Source of the DNA: Clostridium sp.
GTDB lineage: Bacteria > Bacillota > Clostridia > Clostridiales > Clostridiaceae
DNA length: 64,000 nt
Reading direction: 5' to 3'
Assembly (NCBI GenBank): GCA_022773025.1
Contig: JALEZF010000007.1
Coordinates: forward strand, 1 to 64,000
Part shown: positions 54,296-63,108 of the stretch, one piece after another
Layout: every line of letters starts with the position of its first letter
Position numbering within the stretch: position 1 is the stretch's first letter
Program-made: the position numbers and the translations under genes
The notes under the pieces: model-generated
Database searches by the model: none
What the model saw: only the letters and a program-made list of their open reading frames with translations
What the model was told of the DNA's origin: nothing

Positions 54296-54754
54296 ATGTT
54301 ACAAGGAAAGAAAGTTATCGCTATAGGTGATAGAGATGGAATACCAGGACCAGCTATTGAAGCTTGTGTTAAGAGTGCTGGAGCTGATGTAATATTTGCT
54401 TCTACAGAATGTTTCGTCTGAACAGCTGCGGGAGCTATGGATCTGGAGATCCAACAAAGAGTTAAGGACCTTACTGACAAGTATGGTGCTGAAAATGTAG
54501 TGGTTGTTTTAGGAGGAGCAGAAGCTGAAGCTTCAGGATTATCTGCAGAAACAGTAGTTCTTGGAGACCCAACTTATGCAGGACCTTTAGCAGGTGTGGC
54601 TTTAAATCTAGATGTATATCATGTAGTTGAGCCAGAAATAAAAGATGAATGTGAAGAAGCTGTTTATGATGAGCAATGCGGAATGATGGAAATGGTTCTA
54701 GACGTTGACGCTATCATAGCAGAAGTTAAAGCTATAAGAGATCAAAGAAATTAA
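54296..54754 (+). CDS. grdA: Glycine reductase selenoprotein A (Sec42 at TGA)
   Basis: 152-residue selenoprotein that accepts the carboxymethyl group from protein B on its Sec. The in-frame TGA at 54419-54421 lies in [13 protein letters not shown], giving the known Cys39-x-x-Sec42 redox pair. The N-terminus [20 protein letters not shown] follows GAAGGAGATG. The downstream frame continues to 54754, the normal GrdA length. A SECIS-type hairpin lies 17-32 nt after the UGA. Without Sec decoding only the 105-residue downstream fragment would be called. Confidence 0.97.
54438..54453 (+). promoter_or_regulatory. SECIS element of grdA
   Basis: TGGATC-TGGA-GATCCA is a perfect 6-bp stem with a 4-nt apical loop (UGGA), starting 17 nt after the UGA. 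Confidence 0.8.
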
Positions 54755-54787
54755 TAAAATTTGAACTCCAGAAAGGGGGAAATATCC

Positions 54788-56095
54788 TTGATTAGAGTAG
54801 TGCATTATATAAATCAATTTTATGCTGGAATCGGTGGAGAAGAAAAAGCTGATATAAAGCCAGAAGTTAGAGAAGGCGTTGCAGGACCAGGAATGGGCCT
54901 AAATGGATTACTAAAAAAGGAAGGTATTGAAATAGTTGCTACAGTTGTATGTGGAGACTCATATTTCAATGAAAACATAGATGAAGCTAAGGCTGAAATT
55001 ATAGAAATGGTTAAGTCTTATAATCCAGACTTATTTATAGCAGGACCTGCATTCAATGCTGGTAGATACGGTGTTGCTTGTGGAGACATAGCTGCAGAAG
55101 TACAAGAGAAGTTAAACATTCCTGTATTAACAGCTATGTACCCAGAAAACCCAGGTGCTGATATGTATAAGAAAGCTGTTTATATAGTTGAAACTAAAAA
55201 CAGTGCAGTAGGTATGAGAGAAGCTCTTCCTAAGATAGCAAGTCTTGCTATAAAGCTTGCTAAGGGAGAAGAAATCCTTTCACCAGCTGAAGAAGGATAT
55301 ATAGAAAGAGGAATAAGAAAGAACTACTTTGCAACTGAAAGAGGTTCTAAGAGAGCAGTTGATATGCTAGCTAAGAAACTTAAGGGCGAAGAATTCGTTA
55401 CTGAGTTTAAGATGCCAGTATTCGATAGAGTTGATCCTCAACCAGCAGTTAAGGATATAACAAAGGCTAAGGTAGCTTTAGTTACATCTGGTGGAATAGT
55501 TCCAAAGGGAAATCCAGATCATATAGAATCCTCAAATGCATCAAAGTATGGCGAATATTGTATCGAAGGAGTTGTTGATTTAACAGAAGAAGGTTATGAA
55601 ACAGCTCACGGTGGATACGATCCAACTTATGCAAATGACGACTCAGACAGAGTATTACCTGTTGACGTTTTAAGGCAAATGGAGAAAGAAGGAAAGATAG
55701 GCTCATTACACAACAAGTTCTATACTACAGTTGGTAATGGAACAGCAGTTGCTTCAGCTAAGAAGTTTGGAGCAGAAATAGCTCAAAAGCTAGTTGCTGA
55801 TGGTGTACAAGCAGTTGTCTTAACTTCTACATGAGGAACTTGTACTCGTTGCGGTGCAACGTTAGTTAAGGAAATAGAAAGAGTTCTACCAGTAGTTCAT
55901 ATGTGTACAGTAGTTCCAATATCATTAACAGTTGGAGCGAACAGAATAGTACCAACAATAGCTATTCCTCACCCACTTGGAAACCCAGCATTAAGCCATG
56001 AGGATGAGTATGAATTAAGATACAAATTAGTTGAAAAAGCTTTAAGAGCTCTTGAAACTGAAGTAGATACTCAAACTGTATTTGAAGACAAGTAA
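54788..56095 (+). CDS. grdB: Glycine reductase protein B selenoprotein subunit (Sec349 at TGA)
   Basis: 435-residue protein B subunit. The in-frame TGA at 55832-55834 gives TST-U-GTCTRCGAT, the known Sec site (residue 350 in the best-studied homologue). The TTG start at 54788 gives MIRVVHYINQFYAGIGGEEKAD, the family N-terminus, with GAAAGGGGG upstream. The earlier start at 54761 is rejected. Sec removes the carboxymethyl group from the glycine imine on GrdE. The frame after the UGA continues to 56095 with family-typical HMCTVVPISLTVGANRIVPT. The fragment 55901-56095 alone would be a miscall. Confidence 0.97.
55847..55861 (+). promoter_or_regulatory. SECIS element of grdB
   Basis: CGTTGC-GGT-GCAACG is a perfect 6-bp stem with GGU in the loop, starting 13 nt after the UGA. 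Confidence 0.8.
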
Positions 56096-56102
56096 TATAT
56101 TT

Positions 56103-56129
56103 ATAAGGGGACAAGACTTGTCCCCTTAT
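56103..56129 (+). promoter_or_regulatory. Perfect hairpin in the grdB-grdC gap
   Basis: ATAAGGGGACAAG and CTTGTCCCCTTAT (13 bp around one A). There is no T-run after it, so it is more likely a processing or stability element, or a partial attenuator, than a simple terminator. Confidence 0.7.
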
Positions 56130-56223
56130 GTTCTAATAAAGGTATTAAGTATAGTAGACAAAAGTGAAAAGTTAATTATCATCTGTTGACTTTTATCTAT
56201 TTGAAATTTAAGGAGGTATAACA

Positions 56224-57759
56224 ATGGATTTTCCAGTAATTAAAAAGGCAAGTTATATTTTAGTTAATACACCAGATATGGTTCTACATGATGGAACAAC
56301 TCAAACTGTAGAATTAGAAGCAAACAAGGACTCAGAATACTTAAAGGAGCTACCAAAACATATAAGAAGTTTTGAAGATGTTGTTGCTTACGCTCCAAAC
56401 CAAACATATATAGGAAACATGACTCCAGAAGAGTTAAACTTAAGAAAGAGACCTTGGCACAATGAAAATGTTGAAGGTGCAAATAGATTTGGTAAGTTTG
56501 GTGAAATAATGCCACAAAAAGAATTCTATGGCGTTATGAAACTTGCAGATACTTTCGACTTAGTACTTTTAGAAAAAGCTTTTACAGAAAGCGTTAAAGA
56601 AGAATTAGCTAATCACCCAATATTAAAGGATAAAGTTCAAGATATAAAAGAAGGCATAGAAAAGTCAGAAATTCAAAATCTAGTAGATAATCATATAGCT
56701 GTAGGTTTATATCAAAATGATGAGCTTATAGGATGTGTAAAGAGAGCTCATGAATATGACAAGAATCTTTCTGCTCACGTACTTTTAGAAAACTTAGCAA
56801 CAAAGGCATCAGGAGTAGTTGCTCTTATGAATTTATTCAAAGACAATGATGTAAATCCAGATGATGTTGAATATATAATTGAATGTTCAGAAGAAGCTAT
56901 AGGAGATATGAACCAAAGAGGCGGCGGAAACTTAGCTAAATCTGTTGGTGAAGTAGTAGGACTTAAGAACGCTTCAGGAATAGATATGAGAGGATTCTGT
57001 GCAGGACCATCTCACTCATTAATAAATGCAGCTGCTCTTGTAAAATCAGGAATTTACAAGAATGTAGTAGTAGTAGCAGGTGGATGTACTGCAAAGCTTG
57101 GAATGAATGGTAAGAGTCACGTAGAAAAGAACCTTCCAGCTTTAGAAGACTGCTTAGGAGGATTCGCTGTACTTATAAGTGAAAATGATGGAGTAAATCC
57201 AGTAATAAGAACTGACATAGTAGGAAGACATACTATAGGACACGGTGCTTCACCACAAGCTGTATTAGAAGCATTAGTTCTTGAGCCACTTGAAAGAACA
57301 GGACTTAAGATTACAGATATAAACAAGTTTGCTCCAGAAATGCAAACTCCAGATATAACTGAACCAGCAGGAGCTGGAGACGTTCCAACTCAAAACTACA
57401 AGATGATTGGAGCTCTAGCAGTTAAGAAGGGACAACTAGAAAGAAAAGAATTATTGAATTTTGTTAAAGATCATGGATATCCAGGATTTGCACCAACTCA
57501 AGGACATATACCTTCAGGAGTTCCAGTAATAGGACATGGAAGAGATAGCATCCTAAATGGTGAAATGGATAACTTTATGATAATAGGAAAAGGAAGCTTA
57601 TTCCTAGGAAGAATGACAAACTTATTTGATGGAGTTTCTATAGTTGTAGAAAAGAACAGCGGAGACATGGGAAGCGATGCTGGAGTTTCTAAAGAAGAAG
57701 TAAAGTCAATGGTTGCAGATGCCATGAAAGATTTTGCGGCTTACTTAATGAACAATTAA
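56224..57759 (+). CDS. grdC: Glycine reductase protein C subunit (FabH-like), GrdC
   Basis: 511 residues. It is one of two subunits of protein C, which converts the carboxymethyl/acetyl group on selenoprotein A to acetyl phosphate. The thiolase-like features include DMRGFCAGPSHSLINAAALV and GRHTIGHGASPQAVLEALV, as well as NVVVVAGGCTAKLGMNGKSH. The start follows AAGGAGG. grdD begins 15 bases after its stop. Confidence 0.95.
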   Translation: MDFPVIKKASYILVNTPDMVLHDGTTQTVELEANKDSEYLKELPKHIRSFEDVVAYAPNQTYIGNMTPEELNLRKRPWHNENVEGANRFGKFGEIMPQKEFYGVMKLADTFDLVLLEKAFTESVKEELANHPILKDKVQDIKEGIEKSEIQNLVDNHIAVGLYQNDELIGCVKRAHEYDKNLSAHVLLENLATKASGVVALMNLFKDNDVNPDDVEYIIECSEEAIGDMNQRGGGNLAKSVGEVVGLKNASGIDMRGFCAGPSHSLINAAALVKSGIYKNVVVVAGGCTAKLGMNGKSHVEKNLPALEDCLGGFAVLISENDGVNPVIRTDIVGRHTIGHGASPQAVLEALVLEPLERTGLKITDINKFAPEMQTPDITEPAGAGDVPTQNYKMIGALAVKKGQLERKELLNFVKDHGYPGFAPTQGHIPSGVPVIGHGRDSILNGEMDNFMIIGKGSLFLGRMTNLFDGVSIVVEKNSGDMGSDAGVSKEEVKSMVADAMKDFAAYLMNN

Positions 57760-57774
57760 GGAGCGTGATTATAA

Positions 57775-58938
57775 ATGGAACAAAATAATAAAGTAAAAGA
57801 TATGATATCAGAAGTATTTAATGAGATAGCAGATGGAATAAAATCTGGTTCCTTTAAATCAAAGGTTAAAATAGGGCTTACAACATTAGGATCCGAGCAC
57901 GGAGTGTGTGAAATGGTCCACGCCGCAGAAATGGCAAAAGAAAAGTATGGAGATTTTGATATAGTTTTGATAGGTTCAAAGGTTGAATCCGAATTAGAAC
58001 AAGTTGTAGTTGAAACTCCAGAAGAAGGACATAAAAAAATGGTTGAGCTTTTAGAAAGCGGATACCTAAATGGATGTGTAACTCAACACTTCGACTTTCC
58101 AATAGGAGTTTCCACAGTAGGAAAAGTAGCTACACCAGGAAAAGGAAAAGATATGATTCTTGCAACAACTACAGGAACAACTTCTACTAACAGAGTAGAA
58201 GGAATGACTATAAATGCAATTTCTGGTATAGCAACAGCAAAAGCTATGGGAATAAAGAATCCGAAAATAGGAATATTAAATATAGAAGGTGCAAGAAAAG
58301 TAGAAAAAATCTTAACAGAACTTAAAGAAGGCGGATATGAAATAGAATTCGGTGATTCTCTAAGAGCTGATGGTGGAGTTGTAATGAGAGGAAATGACCT
58401 TCTTGCAGGAACACCAGATGTTATGATTTGTGATTCTCTTACAGGAAATCTTCTTGTAAAAGTATTTGCATCTTTCACAACAGGTGGAAATTATGAAACT
58501 ACTGGAGCAGGCTATGGTCCTGGAATAGGAGAAAATTACGATAAGCTTGTAAATATAGTTTCAAGAGCTTCAGGAGCTCCACTTATATGTGAAGCACTTA
58601 GATATTGTGCTAAATGTGCAGAAAATAATGTCTTAACTATTGCAAAAAATGAATTTGAAAAAGCTAACAAAGCAGGATTAAAAGATATAATAGCTAAGAA
58701 TACTAAGGAGAAAAAGAAAGAGGATGGCGACGAAGATGTAAAGATGCCTCCTAAAAAAGTAGTAACTTACGCTATAGCAGGAATCGATATACTAGAACTT
58801 GATGATGCATGCAAAGCTTTATGGAAAGCTGGCATATATTCAGAAAGTGGAATGGGATGTACCGGACCAATCGTTCTAGTAGCAGAAGACGAAAATGATG
58901 CTGCAATGGAAGTGCTAAAAAAAGCTGGATATAAGTAA
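57775..58938 (+). CDS. grdD: Glycine reductase protein C subunit (PlsX-like), GrdD
   Basis: 387 residues. It is the second protein C subunit, resembling the phosphate acyltransferase PlsX (ATTTGTTSTNRVEGM, GVVMRGNDLLAGTPDVMICDS and SLTGNLLVKVFA). Cys101 (LNGCVTQHFDFP) and Cys362 (GMGCTGPIV) match the Cys98 and Cys359 known in the studied homologue with a constant offset of three; Cys359 has been linked to acetyl-phosphate formation. It is the last gene of the operon, with a stem-loop at 58946-58982. Confidence 0.95.
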   Translation: MEQNNKVKDMISEVFNEIADGIKSGSFKSKVKIGLTTLGSEHGVCEMVHAAEMAKEKYGDFDIVLIGSKVESELEQVVVETPEEGHKKMVELLESGYLNGCVTQHFDFPIGVSTVGKVATPGKGKDMILATTTGTTSTNRVEGMTINAISGIATAKAMGIKNPKIGILNIEGARKVEKILTELKEGGYEIEFGDSLRADGGVVMRGNDLLAGTPDVMICDSLTGNLLVKVFASFTTGGNYETTGAGYGPGIGENYDKLVNIVSRASGAPLICEALRYCAKCAENNVLTIAKNEFEKANKAGLKDIIAKNTKEKKKEDGDEDVKMPPKKVVTYAIAGIDILELDDACKALWKAGIYSESGMGCTGPIVLVAEDENDAAMEVLKKAGYK

Positions 58939-58945
58939 GATTTTG

Positions 58946-58982
58946 ATCGACTTTAAGGTTCTAAAAGGACTTTAAAGTCGAT
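58946..58982 (+). terminator. Stem-loop after grdD
   Basis: ATCGACTTTAA and TTAAAGTCGAT form a perfect 11-bp stem. The following tail is A/T-rich but lacks a clean T run, so termination may be incomplete. Confidence 0.7.
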
Positions 58983-59044
58983 TAAATATATAAAAAAATA
59001 ATATAATTTGGAATAAACTTTTTTTTAATTTTGTAAAAAGACTA

Positions 59045-59073
59045 TTCACAATTTAGGGGTTTATTGATATAAT
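59045..59073 (+). promoter_or_regulatory. Promoter of the BMP lipoprotein transporter operon
   Basis: TTCACA (59045-59050) and TATAAT (59068-59073) are 17 bases apart, with an extended TG before the -10. The remaining 240 bases to the start at 59314 are A+T-rich. They include an imperfect GGAATTTTTTTTTGTGATTCC, and I see no known riboswitch there. Confidence 0.65.
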
Positions 59074-59313
59074 CAAATTGTTATTTATAGTAAGTTATCT
59101 AAAAAAGCGCAAGAAAATTTATAATTTTTATAAATTTAGCTAAAAGGTATTTGTTTAGAAGAGAACTTTATTTATAAATTGGAATTTTTTTTTGTGATTC
59201 CAAGAAAACGATGTACATGATTATTGGAAAATAAGTTAGTAGTAGTGCTATTTTTCAATGATTATATAATAAACTTTTATTTTAAGTATTTAAAATTTTT
59301 AGGAGGTAGTCTT

Positions 59314-60426
59314 ATGAAAAGAAAAAGACTTGTGGCAGCCATAGCTGCATTTTCTGTTGTTGCAACTTTATTTGCAGGTTGCGGATCAGATGCTAGCAGT
59401 GATGCAGAAAAAAAAGATGATGGCAAAGCTAAATTAAAAGTAGGTTTAGTTACAGACCAGGGAGGAGTTCACGACGGTTCTTTCAACGAGAGCGCTAATA
59501 GAGGTATAGGCGAAGCAGTTACTGAATTAGGAATTGAACAAATACCTTCAATAGAATCTAAGCAACAAGATGCTTACCTTCCAAATCTTCAAACAATGTC
59601 AGTAGCAGCAGACTTAACAGTTGGAGCTGGATTCATGATGCAAAAATCAATGGAAGATATAGCTGGACAAAAAGCTGACAAGAAATTCTTAATGATCGAT
59701 GCTGAAATCAAGAAAGACAACGTATTATCAGTATTATTTAAAGAGCATGAAGGATCATTCCTTGCTGGTGTTTTAGCTGGTAAGCTTACAAAGACTAATA
59801 AAGTAGGATTTGTTGGTGGAATAGATGGAGATGTTATCCAAAGATTTGAAGCTGGATTTGCAGCTGGTGTTGCATCAGTTAACCCAGAAGCAGGAAAGCT
59901 TTTAATGCCTAAGGATGAAAAGAATCCAGGACAAATGGTTAAGTATGTAGCATCTTTTGATGATGCAGGAAAAGGATATGAAGCAGCTAAGATGTTAATT
60001 AACGATGGTTGTGACATAGTTTACCATGCAGCTGGTGGTGCTGGACTAGGAGTATTTAAGGCTGTTAAGGAACTTACAACAACTGACGCTCCAAAGTATG
60101 CTATAGGTGTTGACTCAGACCAAGCTAAAACTGAAGGTGGAAAGCCTTTTGCAGACATAATCCTATTCTCTATGGAGAAAAAGGTTGATGTAGCTGTTAA
60201 GAGAGTTATTAAAGAACTTCAAGATGGCAAGTTCAATGGCGGAAAGACAGAAACTTTAGGACTTAAAGAAGAAGCTGTTGGAATATCTCCAACTCGTTTA
60301 GCAGTGGTTACTGATGACTTAATGAAACTTTCACAAAATGCAGAACAACAAATTAAAGATGGAAAGATAGTAGTTCCTGCAACTCGTGCAGAGTTAGTAA
60401 ACTACAAGGCTCCAGAAGTAAAGTAA
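59314..60426 (+). CDS. BMP-family substrate-binding lipoprotein (nucleoside ABC uptake)
   Basis: 370-residue precursor with a lipoprotein signal: MKRKRLVAAIAAFSVVATLF, then AGC as the lipobox, Cys22 being the lipidation site. The mature protein has the BMP/PnrA-type fold: KVGLVTDQGGVHDGSFNESANRG, YLPNLQTMSVAADLTVGAGF and VYHAAGGAGLGVFKAV. BMP-family proteins bind nucleosides such as guanosine or inosine. ATG at 59314 follows AGGAGGTAG; the 30-residue extension to 59224 would hide the signal peptide. The ATPase gene begins 65 bases after its stop, across a hairpin. Confidence 0.93.
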   Translation: MKRKRLVAAIAAFSVVATLFAGCGSDASSDAEKKDDGKAKLKVGLVTDQGGVHDGSFNESANRGIGEAVTELGIEQIPSIESKQQDAYLPNLQTMSVAADLTVGAGFMMQKSMEDIAGQKADKKFLMIDAEIKKDNVLSVLFKEHEGSFLAGVLAGKLTKTNKVGFVGGIDGDVIQRFEAGFAAGVASVNPEAGKLLMPKDEKNPGQMVKYVASFDDAGKGYEAAKMLINDGCDIVYHAAGGAGLGVFKAVKELTTTDAPKYAIGVDSDQAKTEGGKPFADIILFSMEKKVDVAVKRVIKELQDGKFNGGKTETLGLKEEAVGISPTRLAVVTDDLMKLSQNAEQQIKDGKIVVPATRAELVNYKAPEVK

Positions 60427-60439
60427 AAGCATTTAAAAT

Positions 60440-60468
60440 AGGCTAGATGAGTTTCATCTAGCCTTATT
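60440..60468 (+). terminator. Hairpin between the lipoprotein and ATPase genes
   Basis: AGGCTAGATGA and TCATCTAGCCT form a perfect 11-bp stem followed by TATTTA. It probably acts as a partial terminator, making more lipoprotein than membrane components. Confidence 0.7.
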
Positions 60469-60491
60469 TAACCTATAGGAGGAGAAAATCT

Positions 60492-62033
60492 ATGGAAAAA
60501 GTTGTTGAGATGAGAGGTATAACAAAGATTTTCCCAGGAGTTGTTGCAAATGACAATGTGAATTTTGATTTAGAAAAGGGAGAAATTCATGTGCTCCTTG
60601 GTGAGAATGGAGCAGGTAAGACAACACTTATGAACGTGCTATATGGTCTTTACCAACAGGAAAGCGGAGAAATTTATATAAATGGAAAGCTTGCCAATAT
60701 GAAAAGCCCTAAAGAAGCAATAGCTCTAGGGGTAGGTATGGTACACCAGCACTTCATGCTTGTGCATAATTTTACGGTAGCTCAAAATATGATTCTAGGA
60801 AACGAACCGAAAAAAGGTTTAAATATAGATATGAAGAAAGCTATAAAAGATACAGAACAGTTATCTAAAAAGTATGGCTTCAATATAAATCCAAAAGATG
60901 TAATTGAAAATATGACAGTTGGACAACAACAAAAAGTTGAGATATTAAAGGCATTATACAGAGGAGCGGAAATATTAATATTAGATGAACCTACTGCAGT
61001 TTTAACTCCTCAAGAGATAATAGAGCTTGGTGATATATTAAGAAACTTAGTAAAAGAAGGAAAGTCAATAATACTTATAACTCATAAGCTTAAAGAAGTT
61101 ATGAGTATGAGTGATAGGGTAACTATAGTAAGACGTGGAAAAGTTATTGAAACAATAAAAACTAAGGAAACTAACATAGATGCACTTGCTGAAGCTATGG
61201 TAGGAAGAAAAGTAAACTTAGTTGTAGATAAAGCAGACATCAAGGTGGGAGAACCTGTCCTTAAGATAAAAGACTTGCATGTTTTAGATAATCGTAAGAT
61301 ACCAGCTGTAAAAGGCATTAATCTTGAGGTTAGAAGAGGAGAAATTCTTGCTATAGCGGGGGTTGACGGAAATGGTCAAAGTGAGCTTATAGAAGGAATT
61401 GCTGGACTTAGGAAGCCTGAGAAGGGATCAATAGTTCTTAATGGATGTGAAATTGCTGGAAAATCACCAAGAGAGGCTATAGAAGCTGGACTTGGTCATA
61501 TAGCAGAAGACCGTCACAAGAGAGGACTTATATTAGGATTCTCACTTCTAGAAAATTCTATATTAGGACTTCATTATAAAAAGCCATTCTCAAAGGGAAT
61601 AATGCTAGATTACGGTGCTATAAGAGAACATGCTAAAAAACTAATAAAAGATTATGACGTAAGAACTCCAAATGAGGATGTAAACGCAGTTGCATTGTCA
61701 GGTGGAAATCAGCAAAAGATGGTTATAGCAAGAGAAGTTGAAAAGAATCCAGAACTTTTAATTGCTGCTCAGCCAACAAGAGGACTTGACGTTGGGGCTA
61801 TAGAGTATATCCATAAGAGACTTGTAGATGAAAGAAACAACGGAAGAGCTGTGCTTCTTGTTTCGCTAGAGCTTGATGAAGTTTTAGCTTTAGCTGATAG
61901 AATAGCAGTAATTTATGATGGAAAAATAGTAGATGTACTAGATAGAAAAGAAGCTACCGAACAAAAGCTTGGTATACTTATGGCTGGAGGAAGCTTGAAA
62001 AAGGAAGACCAAGGAGGTAATGAAAATGCTTAA
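60492..62033 (+). CDS. ABC transporter ATPase, two nucleotide-binding domains
   Basis: 513 residues made of two fused ATPase domains, the layout of simple-sugar/nucleoside uptake ATPases. The first domain has Walker A GENGAGKTTLMNVLYGL, signature MTVGQQQKVEILKAL and Walker B ILILDEPTAVL. The second has a degenerate P-loop GVDGNGQSELIEGI, signature LSGGNQQKMVIAREV and a Walker-B-like segment LIAAQPTRGLD. The start follows GGAGGAG. It overlaps the first permease by 8 bases. Confidence 0.95.
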   Translation: MEKVVEMRGITKIFPGVVANDNVNFDLEKGEIHVLLGENGAGKTTLMNVLYGLYQQESGEIYINGKLANMKSPKEAIALGVGMVHQHFMLVHNFTVAQNMILGNEPKKGLNIDMKKAIKDTEQLSKKYGFNINPKDVIENMTVGQQQKVEILKALYRGAEILILDEPTAVLTPQEIIELGDILRNLVKEGKSIILITHKLKEVMSMSDRVTIVRRGKVIETIKTKETNIDALAEAMVGRKVNLVVDKADIKVGEPVLKIKDLHVLDNRKIPAVKGINLEVRRGEILAIAGVDGNGQSELIEGIAGLRKPEKGSIVLNGCEIAGKSPREAIEAGLGHIAEDRHKRGLILGFSLLENSILGLHYKKPFSKGIMLDYGAIREHAKKLIKDYDVRTPNEDVNAVALSGGNQQKMVIAREVEKNPELLIAAQPTRGLDVGAIEYIHKRLVDERNNGRAVLLVSLELDEVLALADRIAVIYDGKIVDVLDRKEATEQKLGILMAGGSLKKEDQGGNENA

Positions 62034-63108
62034 AATGAAAGATGGAAAATCCTCAGAAGTATTTGGAAAATTCATGGTATCCTTGGTTTCCATATTACTT
62101 GGATTATTTATATCCATATTTTTTGTTATGTGGGGAAAAAATTTAGGTTTCTTTAAAGCAGCAGGAGTTTTATTCTCTTCTATATGGAAGGGAAGCTTTG
62201 GAAGTCCAGCTCAATTTGCAGAAGCACTAGTATTTACAACACCACTTATATTTACAGGACTTGCTCATGCAGTAGCCTTTAAAACTGGCTTGTTCAACAT
62301 AGGTGTTGAAGGTCAATTTATAATAGGTATGCTTGTTGCATCTATAATAGGACTTATACCTGGAATACCAAAACCACTTCATATATTAATCATAGCTTTA
62401 GGCGGTATGATTGGTGGAGGTATCTGGGCTGGAATACCAGGATATTTAAAGGCTAAGCTTGGAACAAATGAAGTTGTTAATACAATAATGATGAACTTTA
62501 TAGCTATGTATTTATCAAATTACTTCACTATGGGAGTATTTCATAAAGAAGGTAGTGCAAGTACAGAAGCAATTCAAAGCAGTGCTGAGCTTACAAGATT
62601 TTTAGGACCACAATATAGATTGAATACTGCAATTTTTATAGCGTTAATATTTGTTGTTTTAGTTTATATACTTCTTTGGAAGACAAATATAGGATATGAA
62701 CTTAGAGCAGTTGGAACCAACCCTAGTGCAGCAGAATATGGCGGAATAAGCATTAAAAAGAATATAATACTTGCAATGGTTATATCAGGTGCAATTGCAG
62801 GACTTGGTGGAGCTCTTCACGTAGCTGGAGTACAGCATATGTCAATGCAGTTATTTGGATTTACTAACCTAGGAATGGATGGTATCGCTGTAGCCCTTGT
62901 TGCTAGCAGTAACCCATTTGGTGTAATATTATCAGCTTTATTATTTGGTTCATTAAACCTAAGTTCAGGTACAATGATGCTAAATGGAATACCAAAGCAG
63001 ATATCCTACATCATCCAAGGTATGGTTATACTTTTCATAGCAGGACAATATGTGTTTAAGCTAGTAGGAGAGAAGAAAAAGAAGAAGGGGGCAGTTGTAA
63101 ATGGATAG
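62026..63108 (+). CDS. ABC transporter permease (nucleoside/sugar type), first subunit
   Basis: 360 residues and about nine membrane helices, with the permease signature ELRAVGTNPSAAEYGGISI and segments ALVFTTPLIFTGLAHAVAFKTGLFNIGVEGQF. The ATG at 62026 is preferred because AGGAGG (62012-62017) is 8 bases upstream; the ATG at 62020 would be too close. It overlaps the ATPase by 8 bases and the second permease by 8 bases. Confidence 0.93.
   Translation: MLKMKDGKSSEVFGKFMVSLVSILLGLFISIFFVMWGKNLGFFKAAGVLFSSIWKGSFGSPAQFAEALVFTTPLIFTGLAHAVAFKTGLFNIGVEGQFIIGMLVASIIGLIPGIPKPLHILIIALGGMIGGGIWAGIPGYLKAKLGTNEVVNTIMMNFIAMYLSNYFTMGVFHKEGSASTEAIQSSAELTRFLGPQYRLNTAIFIALIFVVLVYILLWKTNIGYELRAVGTNPSAAEYGGISIKKNIILAMVISGAIAGLGGALHVAGVQHMSMQLFGFTNLGMDGIAVALVASSNPFGVILSALLFGSLNLSSGTMMLNGIPKQISYIIQGMVILFIAGQYVFKLVGEKKKKKGAVVNG

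Noticed and set aside
54437..54754. 105-residue reading frame as an independent small protein
   Set aside because: It is the part of grdA after the Sec codon; the true gene starts at 54296.
55832..55834. grdB as a frameshifted or truncated pseudogene
   Set aside because: The frame is unbroken apart from the single TGA at the known Sec site with a SECIS-type hairpin behind it.
55901..56095. 64-residue reading frame as a separate gene
   Set aside because: It is the C-terminal part of grdB after the Sec codon at 55832-55834.
58985..59313. Purine riboswitch in front of the BMP transporter operon
   Set aside because: None of the purine-aptamer signature segments could be found; the leader is A+T-rich without a recognisable three-way junction.
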